Shown here one piece after another: positions 12,101 to 24,100 of a stretch of DNA of 64,000 nucleotides (position 1 is the first letter of the stretch; every line of letters starts with the position of its first letter). Both the position numbers and the translations under genes were made by a program. A model generated the notes under the pieces. The model did no database searches. It was not told the origin of the DNA and worked only from the letters and a program-made list of their open reading frames with translations. The DNA is from Terebella lapidaria (Eukaryota > Annelida > Polychaeta > Terebellida > Terebellidae). The stretch lies in the NCBI GenBank assembly GCA_949152475.1, contig OX424555.1, positions 11,674,868 through 11,738,867 of the forward strand. The letters are read 5' to 3'.

Positions 12101-15100
12101 ACAAATTTTCTGACAGAATCCTAATCCTTGAGCCACCCCAACTAATATACTACCTTGAAGCAACATATTAGAAGTATCAATCAGCATTAGTTCAAGACTG
12201 GCTCAAGATTTCGTTTCCGAGATATGACGCATTGAAATAAAAACTTAGCAAAATTCACTTTTTGGGTATTTGGACCAACTTTACATATTTTCTGACCAAA
12301 TCCTAATCCTTGAGCCACCCTAACTAATATATTTCTTTGAAGCAACATATTAGAAATATCATTCAGCATTAGTTCAAGACTGGCTCAAGATTTCGTTTCC
12401 GAGATATGACGCATTGAAATAAAAACTTAACAAAATTCACTTTTTGGGTATTTGGACCAACTTTACATATTTTCTGACAAAATCCTAATCCTTGAGCCAC
12501 CCCAACTAATATATAACTTTGAAGCAACATATTAGAAGTATCAATCAGCATTAGTTCAAGACTGGCTCAAGATTTCGTTTCCGAGATATGACCCATTGAA
12601 ATAAAGTTAGCAAAATGCACTATTTTGTGGATTTTGACCAACTTTACATATTTTCTGACAAAATCCTAATCCTTGAGCCACCCTAATATATTTCTTTGAA
12701 GCAACATATTAGAAGTATCAATTAGCCCTTGTCCCAGGCTGACTCAGGATTTCATTTTCAAACTATGATGTACTGAAATAAGCATTCTTCATGAAATAGA
12801 TTTTTCGTGTATTTGTCCATTTTGACGCAACTTTTCAAATATTCTAATCCTTGAGCCACCTCGAATCCTATGGTATTTCAAAGATACATATTAGATGTAT
12901 CAATCAGCATTAGTCCAAGACTGGCTCAAGATTTCGTTCTCGAGATATGACCCATTGAAACAGAAACTTAGGGAAATTCATTTTAGATTGGATTTTGACC
13001 AATTTTACGTAATTTCTGACAAAATCCTAATCCATGAGCCACCTCATGTGCTTTTCTATTTTGAATACTTATATTGGATATATCAATCAGCATTAGTCCA
13101 AAACTGGCTCAAGATCGTATTCTCGAGATATAACCGATTGAATTGAAAACCCAGGGAAAATCCCTTTTCGAGTATTCTGATCAACTTTAAGTATTTTTAG
13201 AATAAAAATCCCAATGCTTGAGCCAACCTAAGTACTATACTGGTTCGAAGCAACATATCAGATTATGAATTAGCCCTACTCCAAGGCAGACTCAGCATTG
13301 TATTCTCCGAGATATTATGCACTGGAATAGTCTGCATTCTTGACGAAATGGATTTTTTTGGGTGTATTTGTATATATGTAATAATCAACCTAAATCCAAA
13401 GACTGGCTTTAGATTTTATTCGCGAAACATGACCCATACAAGTAAACACGATTTATTTCAAATCCTTTTTTTTCACAGAATCCTGACACCTCAGTCATCC
13501 TAACTAATATACTTTTTTGAAGCATCATCCCGTATTATATTGAATGAACAAACGCAGCAGACACGAGCAAGAGACCATTCAATATTTTTTCTTGTCAGTT
13601 GCATCACTTCGGTAAGAAACGTTTGTTCTTTGTTACTAGGGTTACTGGGGTTGGGAAGGGTGTTTCCACTTGCTTGTGTCTGAGCCAGAGAGTGTATGTT
13701 TTCAAGACAAGGAAATTCGGGAGTGACATAACAATTGTAGTAGCAAAATGAAAGTTATGAACATCAAAACATCTTTGAATATTGTTTTATACAGATAAGA
13801 CAGATAAACCCAAATATAATTTGTTCATGACAATTCAGAAAGTGAGTTATACATTCTGAAATGTAATGTAGTGTTCTCACAGTTAACTTCTCATTCACAG
13901 TTCCCATCGCGTGCACGTGAAACGTAGACGACGTTCTCCAGGAAATAGGCTTGAGGTACTTTTTTGCGATTGGTGACGGTTGGTTTTCCAAGCCCATTGT
14001 ACAAAGTGCCGTCCGGCCATATGGCAACGAAATGATCACCCGTGTTATAGGTAGATGCGTAATGTCTGTACCTGTAAATCATGTGAATAAAAAAATATTA
14101 GCATGCATGATAAATAACCTACATCTTTTGTGACAAGGATTCAGAAGATCATCCTCAGACACAAGATATGTATTATCATTTGTATATATCATTAACACTT
14201 TGCTAGGATCCGGCTACATGTATATGTAATAGACATACTTGTAATTGCCGAACAAACATGCTTCAGTTTTAATTTTGATATATTTGTTTAGCTAGAATTA
14301 TATGTTCACCTGTTCCCGCAAACAGTGATTTCATTGTTGACCGTTGCACTATGCAGAACATCCCCGGTCAGGTAGGTGGGACAAAATACTAGCATCGGTG
14401 GTATCCCAGAAAAGTGTGTGAATCTCCTTTCACTCCAACTGCGCACCCCCATACATCTCGAGCCATCACTACGAAACAAGGAAGTATAAATAATACAATC
14501 CACAAATTGATTTTCATTCTACATGCTCTAAGCCACAACAAGCTATTAGAACCGCAATGTTATGTTACCTCCTTCTCGCAGTGCAAAGTGTTTGATGCTT
14601 TGTCATAAATGCATCCATCATCTGTTGGACAGACAATCCGTTTCCGGCATCAGGTGGGACACTGAAAATTGTTTTCCAAGAAGAACAATTATTTTTCACA
14701 CTATGATAAATATTGTGACAATGTATAATACCGTAGTGGACAAAATAACTGTAATTTGTGTTATGTGCATGTTAAGTCGGCTTGTACTTAATATAATGTG
14801 ACATGCTGACATGGTTGATGTAATAAACAATAATAAAGATAAATAGCATAACTACATTACGTTCACCACATTATTATTCAATTCTGGTTTTTATCATCAC
14901 TTGAGTGTGAAAAGGTATGCAAACATGATATTTACTTCTTGTGTAGCAGTATGATAAGAAGTTACTTACTCTTATGTGATCCAATTACTAGTAACCCCTT
15001 TGCAGCGAAGAGAATTGGGGAAAAATCAAACAAACTGTCAAAGGAATATTTCTGCATAAATATTGGAATAATGTTGAAATATTAGTGTTACCAAACTATG

Positions 15101-18100
15101 AATTGTGTTAGTATAAAAACTAAAAAAGATCTTGTATCTATATATAATTACATTCCAACAGTCATTATCCACAGTTTGTTTTGCATTGATATGGTAATCA
15201 TCAGTCCCTGGAAGATGGAGCGTTAACTTTTCCTTAACTAAAAAAAGAAGATTTCATTAGTTATGGAGAACAGCTCAATTTTTCCTTCATACACTGTACA
15301 ATGGACATTTCTTGTACTCGTCGCACTATGGAACATGCCTAGATGCCGGTAGACCCGTTTGCAGGTTGAACAGAAAACCCCTACTCGGGGGTTGTTGCAA
15401 AATTTATTTTGCACTTCCTGTTGAATTGAACTATCTTGAAAATTGGATAGTGTAGAGCTGCTTGTTGAGGACACTGTCTTTGGACTCTGGACACAAGGCT
15501 GTGATTTATTAGTAAACTTAACTATTATAAGTGGGAAAATAACAACTCTAATTAATGAGAGAAATACTGCTGTTTTCCACTACAGTGCCTACCTCAAATT
15601 TATATCATGTGAAACACTTGAAGATCTCCGATCTGGACAGCGTGGTGATGAACACGAAGATGTCCGGGTTGTTTCCTGAATACCATCAAGATGTTTTACG
15701 AATGTCTCGTGTTCGCTCCCGTATACGTTCCACACCATTTTTGCACTCCGTTTGTTCCGCCCTACCTGGAATCCACATTTTTCTTCTAACCACAATACCT
15801 TGGCTAACCCCCAATCTCCTTTCTCACAGTTGATCCTCATGCGATCTAGAAGATTGCACAATCCTGATGTTTCTATTTGCAAGAAATTATTCTCCGAAAT
15901 GTACCTCATGGTGATGTACAAGAGATTGTGTAACGACCAAGCGGGACCACAGGTCTACTCAAGTGTGTGTGTGAGAGAAGGACAGACTGATAGCCACGCA
16001 GTTATAAATTTCGATAAAACGGCTGTTTATTCACAAACATATGCAATCCAATGCAACCTTAGAAGGTACAAATATTCAAAATATTCAATGCCAGCGCTCA
16101 CGACATGAACATACATGTGATGACCCAGTTCGGGTTTCCGTGTCAGATAGCCCCAAATACTATGTGAAACAGTATGTAAAATTTAACATTACTTCAACAT
16201 TAAAGGCCCAGAACCTGATAGCCTTACACCGTCTGAATATTGTATTTTGGGTAAATGCGCTTTCACTGTATCAAGACCCCAAAAGGAGGGCGATGTAAAT
16301 AAAAATACTGAACACTATAGGAGTCAGTACTCCGAAAATTAGATATATTAGTGCCCAAAAGGACAAATTGGTAGTGTGCTGCCTGTCAGTCAAATATATA
16401 CTTAATCGATGAGCCGCTGTGGCTTTTAGCCAGTGCAGCCGACACACCTACAACTTTGGAAGCTGTAGCCTGGCCGGACTCGAAACCGTATGGGAGTCGA
16501 CACACCTACAACTCAAAGAGCTGTAGCCTGGTCGGACTCGAAACCGTATGGGAGTCGACACGCCTACAACTCAAAGAGCTGTAGCCTGGTCGGACTCGAA
16601 ACCGTATGGGAGTCGACACACCTACAACTCAAAGAGCTGTAGCCTGGTCGGACTCGAATCAGTATAATGTGAGCTGGCACACCTACAACTCAGGGAGTTG
16701 TAGCCTGGCCAACCTATCTTTACTGATAAAATATATGGGAACTGAAATAGCAGCCAGCACACTACCAAATATTACAAAAAATATATACTATAACACCAAC
16801 CTCTCACAATTGGTCCAAAAACTGTAATGTCCGAGCAATGGATACAAGATCCCGGTACAAAAATGCTCCCAACTTGTGCTGTATACTATACTGGTCAAAA
16901 TGCGCTCCTGGTCGTTTCTCCTGGGATTTCAGAATCGCGACTGCCCGAGCCCAAGGGGCTCACTTTCTTTTATAGATCCAGGCTCCGAAGTAGGTCACGG
17001 CAACCTGGATCGCTCTCAGCCAATCCCCAAGGGACTATCCCACCCCAAAATGCCGTTTTATTGCACCCCCACTTCCGGTTAAAACACATGTGAAATCCCG
17101 ACCAAAAATCAGTAAATAAAGGAAATATAACGAATAGCATCCACTGAAAATTATATGCCTAAACCGGCAAAGTCCCTAATCATCAAAAGATGATAAAATG
17201 AAACTATAAAAATACTTATCCCGCCCGAAAACGAGCCCGAAAGAAATCGGCAATTTGTTATATAACGAGCCCACCCTATGTGGAACTCTTCACCTGGCGG
17301 AGTGAAAACTATCAAAACAACGTCGAAGCAAAAGCTCCGAAAATTACAAACAATTCCATGAAATAAAAAGTGTCACAAACACTGTCAGTATAATGTGAAC
17401 ACATAAAAACATGTAAGTAAACCCCCTATATCCATTCCCCAAATGTGGAAACCAGACTCCCCGTAATACATGAAATATTGATAAAAAGTGGTGTGGCAAA
17501 GTGACAACTTTGCCGGCAATACAAAAAAAAAAAATATATCATAGCGCTCCATGTAAAACCATATTCGCCACACTACTCCCCGCTGTGGGGTCCAATGTCC
17601 CCATGGACACCACAAGCTACAAAATATATATACATAAAACATTTAAAAAAACATAGTGTCCATCATAATCAAAGTAGATAACACTGGAGGTCTTCTCTTT
17701 TCCAGGTCGACGTCCTCCCACGAAGTCTCAGGCTGTGGCCTCCCAGTTGGCTGTCCCGCGATGCGGCTCTCCTGGTGGGTTGTCCCACGACGCAACTCTC
17801 CTGGTGGGCTGTCGCACGACGCAGCCCTCCCGGTCGACTGGCCCACGACATGGCTCTCCTGGTGGGCTTTCGCATGACACAGCTCTCCCGGTTGACTGGC
17901 CCATGACGCAGCGCTCCCTGTCAGTGTCTCCATGGCTCTCCTCCCCCAATCGATGGTCCCTTGGCTCGGCTCTCCCGGTCGACGGTCCCATGGCACGACC
18001 CTCCCAGACGGGGGCCCTGCGGCTTGATCAGGGGTCCCAAGGTACAACTCCCCATTCTGGTGCATAGGGCTCCAGCGCACTACTGGGGATTTCGCAACAT

Positions 18101-21100
18101 TGGCCCCTCCAAAGCCAAACATAAGGAACGGGCAAAGCAATATCAGCAGATAGCATACTTGTATCAGGCCCTTTCTTGCTTTCGCTGTCGCCGTCACAAC
18201 TTTACTTTCAGCTGCCTGCACTTCTACCTCAGTCACGGTTGTCCAAGTCTGCGGGTTGGTATGCCGGTCGACCTTCCTGGGACGAGAAAGGTTACCTCCA
18301 ACCCTATGTGACACAATGCGGCGACACTTCACATTTTCTCCATCGGCCACTGTCCCAAACAGCAGGCCGGCAACTCCCTCAGCTCCACCTGTCCCTGACA
18401 GCGGGCTGGCAACCCCATCAGCTCCACCTGTCCCTGACAGCGGGCTGGAACTCTCAACAGCCTCCCCTGTCCCTGACAGCGGGCTGGCAACCCCATCAGC
18501 TCCACCTGTCCCTGACAGCGGGCTGGAACTCTCAACAGCCTCCCCTGTCCCTGACAGTGGGCTGGAACTCTCATCAGCCTCACCTGTCCCTGACAGCGGG
18601 CTGGCAATCCCATCAGCTCCGCCTGTCCCTGACAGTGGGCTGGAACTCTCAACAGCCTCCCCTGTCCCTGACAGTGGGCTGGAACTCTCATCAGCCTCCC
18701 CTGTCCCTGACAGTGGGCTGGAACTCTCAACAGCCTCCCCTGTCCCTGACAGTGGGCTGGAACTCTCATCAGCCTCCCCTGTCCCTGACAGTGGGCTGGA
18801 ACTCTCATCAGCCTCCCCTGTCCCTGACAGTGGGCTGGAACTCTCAACAGCCTCCCCTGTCCCTGACAGTGGGCTGGAACTCTCATCAGCCTCCCCTGTC
18901 CCTGACAGTGGGCTGGAACTCTCATCAGCCTCCCCTGTCCCTGACAGTGGGCTGGAACTCTCGTCAGCCTCCCCTGTCCCTGACAGTGGGCTGGAATTCT
19001 CATCAGCCTCCCCTGTCCCTGACAGTGGGCTGGAACTCTCATCAGCCTCCCCTGTCCCTGACAGTGGGCTGGAACTCTCATCAGCCTCCCCTGTCCCTGA
19101 CAGTGGGCTGGAACTCTCATCAGCCTCCCCTGTCCCTGACAGTGGGCTGGAATTCCCATCAGCCTCTCCTGTCCTTGACAGTGGGCTGAAATCCTCCACC
19201 GTCCCGGACGGCGAGCCACAACTTGCCTCAGCCTCCCCTGTCCCCGACAGTGGGCTGGAAACCTCCACTATAACTGACAGCGGGTCTAATACTTCCTCAG
19301 CCCCCAGCGTCCCAGACGGCGGGCTGGTAGCCTCCACCATCTCTGATGGCGGGCTTGTAGCCTCCACCATCCCTGACGGCGGGCTGGTAGCCTCCACCAT
19401 CCCAGACGGCGGGCTATTGTCTCCCTCACCAACTTCCCAAATCAATTGGCCAGCTATTGGAGTGCGGGCTGCCCCATGGCCCCTGGGACAGGCCCCTGAC
19501 CATTTGGGTACTGGGCACGTTCCTGTGGCAAAGTTGCAGCAGGTGTGACTGGGGCGACCCAAGCATTGCATTCACGTGCAAAATGGCCCTCTTGGCCACA
19601 ATTGAAGCATGTGAAGCTTCGTGTACTGGCATTCTGCTGTGAGAATCCATACCCATCTCGATGGTTTTGCCTGTATGGGCCTCGGCCATGGCTTAGCCTT
19701 GACATTCCCTCCTGGAGGCTCTTGAACCCTTCAGTTATGCCATTCAGCATTTCCTCTGACAGGCCCTTAATCATCTGGGCCATGTCCTTCTTAAAATCTG
19801 CCTCGATGTTCGCCTTCCCTTCCGTCGGGAGCAGGTTTTCAGAGCACTTCGGGGGCTTCCCCGGTACTCGAGCCACTCGCTCAGTCCACTCTTCCTCAGA
19901 GTCTGAGTCAGAGGATACCACCCTTCTCAGGACTCTGGCATTCCGCTTAGCCTGATCGCCATGCCTTTTTCGAGTTTCGGTGTAATTCACCACCTCGAAC
20001 ACAGCATCGTCAATATCCTTCGGATCTTTCACATACTCGACCTGTTGTCGAGCACGCTCATCCAGGAGCCCATCGAGGAACCGCCGTAGGAGGTCCTCCT
20101 TCCTGGTGACCCGATCTCTGTGGGCATGGGCCTTATCATAGAGCCGCTTCAGCTCAGCAGCGTACTCTTCGACAGATTCGCCGGGTTTCTGCTGCCTGTT
20201 GCTAAAGCGGGCCCCAAAGGTTTTTGAGGTCTCCACCACCCGAAACCTACACTTCAACTCTTTGACCAGGGCTTTATAGTCATGCCTGGTCTGATGCGAC
20301 AACTGCCCATAGACGAATTCGCCCGCTGCCCCCTGTAACTTGGGCAGGAGCTCGTCCAACCTTTCTTCCTCATCCCAGCCCTGCCTCAGAGCAACCTCCT
20401 TGAACCGGTTGTACCAAACCGGCCAAGGTTCCTTGCCTGTGAAGCTAGGCAGACGGGGGCCCCGTCTCGCACGACCATGCTCCGATTGGCGGCTTCGGCA
20501 CACCCGAGCCATGTCCTCATCTGAGCTCGACACTACCAAGCTCTCGTAGCTGGAGCTGTCACTGGAGGACAGTCTTCTCCCCTTGGGGATACTCGAGGTC
20601 TTAGCTGGGGCCTTCACCGCCTTACTGTTTACCAAACCAGCCATGTTAGCCACCATGCACTTTATTTCATCCATTTCATACCTCATGGAATTCACGGCAT
20701 GGCTTGCATCAGTCAATTTAGCTGTACCAGGTGCTTGAGCCCCCTGCTGGCCGATAGTTGGGGTCACTTGGACAGGCATTTCCTGCACACCCTGGACCAT
20801 TCCGGCAGCAGGCTGCATGACAGGCTCCACGATTGGTACCCGTTCTCTGGCCCAAGCTATCGGAGATAGCTGGCCAGCGGGCTCAACAATCTGGGCTGGC
20901 TGTGGTAGCTGCACTACTTGCTGCAGTGGGACCTGTGGCACACATTGAGGGACTTGCCGCTCACGAATACCCTGTCCCCACACTCCACCACTATTACCGT
21001 GATCCTGCTGATCACCGCACACATATGGGATTGGGGCATATGGATCTCGATTCACCACGTGAATCTGGTTCCCATGGTTTACTCTCCGAGGCGGGGCCAA

Positions 21101-24100
21101 GGGAGTAACAACCGGTGTCTGCATTCGCACACCTGCCTGCCCTATTATTGGGGGTGCCAACACCCCAGCTGTCTGCCTACCAATGGATTGGGGTGGAACT
21201 ACAGTCTTTCTGTTCACATCCCCAGCCCCAGGCCTCGCCACTCTGTCACTGGCTGTAGCTCCAACCTCGCCAGCAGCTAATTTGGCTACTGGGGCACTGC
21301 CACCCGTGGTTTGAGTTACCAGGTGTTGGCCGGCAGTATCAGTTTGGCCAGGCCAACTAACTACCGGCTCCCTGGTTCCTCGCCATGATTGCCACCCAGG
21401 CCATGTACTCGAGGCCTCTGGTAGGCATTGTGCCACTGCAGGGGTCCCCATGAAGGTGAGTGGCGGCAGGGGGGCTAGTACTGTTCTGGCCCCACGCGCA
21501 CTGCAATCATGCCCCATCTCAGGGTCGGACACTGCCCTTAGCATCTTTCCGCCAGTTGAATGCCTCTTTATCATTGTCTGGCTCAACTCGTCTCCATACG
21601 AGTCTACCTCCTCATTTACAGGGCGCTGCATGGGCTCAGGGCTGTGCCGGTCATGTGCAGGCCCGGGCATTCGCCTGAAATCTCTAGAGGCCAGTAACTG
21701 GTAGCTAGAACGTACATCAGTAAGACTGTTGCTCAAGTTCCGCCCACAATCACTGTCCATGCCTGAGTAGCCAGGCGTCAGGCCTCCGTCCTCTGACCCC
21801 GTTTCACTGGCAGTGCCTCGATTCCGTTTACTCCTGCGTGGCATACTGGTATACACTCACAACACACACTGAGACCTGGGCGTGGACTTCGTATCACTGG
21901 ATATCTGTCAAGCAAGATATCCCACTTCTGACACCAGTTTTGTAACGACCAAGCGGGACCACAGGTCTACTCAAGTGTGTGTGTGAGAGAAGGACAGACT
22001 GATAGCCACGCAGTTATAAATTTCGATAAAACGGCTGTTTATTCACAAACATATGCAATCCAATGCAACCTTAGAAGGTACAAATATTCAAAATATTCAA
22101 TGCCAGCGCTCACGACATGAACATACATGTGATGACCCAGTTCGGGTTTCCGTGTCAGATAGCCCCAAATACTATGTGAAACAGTATGTAAAATTTAACA
22201 TTACTTCAACATTAAAGGCCCAGAACCTGATAGCCTTACACCGTCTGAATATTGTATTTTGGGTAAATGCGCTTTCACTGTATCAAGACCCCAAAAGGAG
22301 GGCGATGTAAATAAAAATACTGAACACTATAGGAGTCAGTACTCCGAAAATTAGATATATTAGTGCCCAAAAGGACAAATTGGTAGTGTGCTGCCTGTCA
22401 GTCAAATATATACTTAATCGATGAGCCGCTGTGGCTTTTAGCCAGTGCAGCCGACACACCTACAACTTTGGAAGCTGTAACATGGCCGGACTCGAAACCG
22501 TATGGGAGTCGACACACCTACAACTCAAAGAGCTGTAGCCTGGTCGGACTCGAAACCGTATGGGAGTCGACACGCCTACAACTCAAAGAGCTGTAGCCTG
22601 GTCGGACTCGAAACCGTATGGGAGTCGACACACCTACAACTCAAAGAGCTGTAGCCTGGTCGGACTCGAATCAGTATAATGTGAGCTGGCACACCTACAA
22701 CTCAGGGAGTTGTAGCCTGGCCAACCTATCTTTACTGATAAAATATATGGGAACTGAAATAGCAGCCAGCACACTACCAAATATTACAAAAAATATATAC
22801 TATAACACCAACCTCTCACAATTGGTCCAAAAACTGTAATGTCCGAGCAATGGATACAAGATCCCGGTACAAAAATGCTCCCAACTTGTGCTGTATACTA
22901 TACTGGTCAAAATGCGCTCCTGGTCGTTTCTCCTGGGATTTCAGAATCGCGACTGCCCGAGCCCAAGGGGCTCACTTTCTTTTATAGATCCAGGCTCCGA
23001 AGTAGGTCACGGCAACCTGGATCGCTCTCAGCCAATCCCCAAGGGACTATCCCACCCCAAAATGCCGTTTTATTGCACCCCCACTTCCGGTTAAAACACA
23101 TGTGAAATCCCGACCAAAAATCAGTAAATAAAGGAAATATAACGAATAGCATCCACTGAAAATTATATGCCTAAACCGGCAAAGTCCCTAATCATCAAAA
23201 GATGATAAAATGAAACTATAAAAATACTTATCCCGCCCGAAAACGAGCCCGAAAGAAATCGGCAATTTGTTATATAACGAGCCCACCCTATGTGGAACTC
23301 TTCACCTGGCGGAGTGAAAACTATCAAAACAACGTCGAAGCAAAAGCTCCGAAAATTACAAACAATTCCATGAAATAAAAAGTGTCACAAACACTGTCAG
23401 TATAATGTGAACACATAAAAACATGTAAGTAAACCCCCTATATCCATTCCCCAAATGTGGAAACCAGACTCCCCGTAATACATGAAATATTGATAAAAAG
23501 TGGTGTGGCAAAGTGACAACTTTGCCGGCAATACAAAAAAAAAAAATATATCATAGCGCTCCATGTAAAACCATATTCGCCACAATTGTCTAAGGGACAT
23601 GTGTTGGAAAGGGTAATCTCATACCCTTTGTATTTCACAGTTCCTCCCCAAACTGGAGCGTCAGTGCCACTTTGATCGGATTCTTGAATTCTGGCAGCTG
23701 GTTGTTTGGGCTTTGGAACGGACGTTGCTGGAGTGAAGTACTTAGACGGCCTCTGTGTGGGGGACTTCTTTTTCCTGCTCCACTTCTCTTCGTCTTGGGT
23801 ATTCTTTGAAACTTTCTTGTAGACCTTTTGTTTTGCTTCTGCACTTTCTGGGATCTTAGTCCGTACCTGATTGATCATTCCCTTGATCAGAACAAACTGT
23901 CGCCTGACGAAGTCTCCTGCTCTAACTCTTTTACCTTTGTCCATCCTATTCTTCACGTTTCCGAAGTAATTTTCAACAAGACAGTTTGTTGCCCGAGCTT
24001 CCTTTGGGCACACCGTAGGACAGCTAGCATCCTCATTTTTAGCATACCTTCTCAAATCTCCCATCATCAAGCCAGTCCACAAAGGAAGTACACCCATGTA

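Larger units (their letters stand above)
15929..23584 (-). mobile_element. Non-autonomous Ty3/gypsy-like LTR retrotransposon, 7,656 bp
   Basis: LTRs of 1,644 bp at 15929-17572 and 21941-23584, ending TG...CA, flanked by ATTG duplications. In element orientation (minus) it carries a primer-binding site, gag, an overlapping -1-frame repeat ORF, and a polypurine tract. I see no reverse transcriptase, RNase H, integrase or aspartic protease in the 4.4-kb interior, so movement would need enzymes supplied by a relative. In the LTR stretches I compared, two substitutions were noted (16470-16473 against 22482-22485), which implies a recent insertion. Confidence 0.92.

Noticed and set aside
3834..12551. 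Dozens of 60-aa minus-strand ORFs as genes
   Set aside because: They are one per satellite unit, near-identical, and follow from the repeat sequence; no promoter or splice context.
16606..17093. Short ORFs inside the LTRs as genes
   Set aside because: They recur identically in both LTRs, overlap the 58-bp units and lack domains.
18256..19548. 430-aa plus-strand ORF with VPDSGLE repeats
   Set aside because: Antisense shadow of the 39-bp minisatellite in the LTR element; open only because the unit is a multiple of three.
23438..23584. Transposase C-terminus reading into the LTR
   Set aside because: The ~48 codons after NTCPLDN are LTR sequence beyond the target duplication, not part of the original protein.
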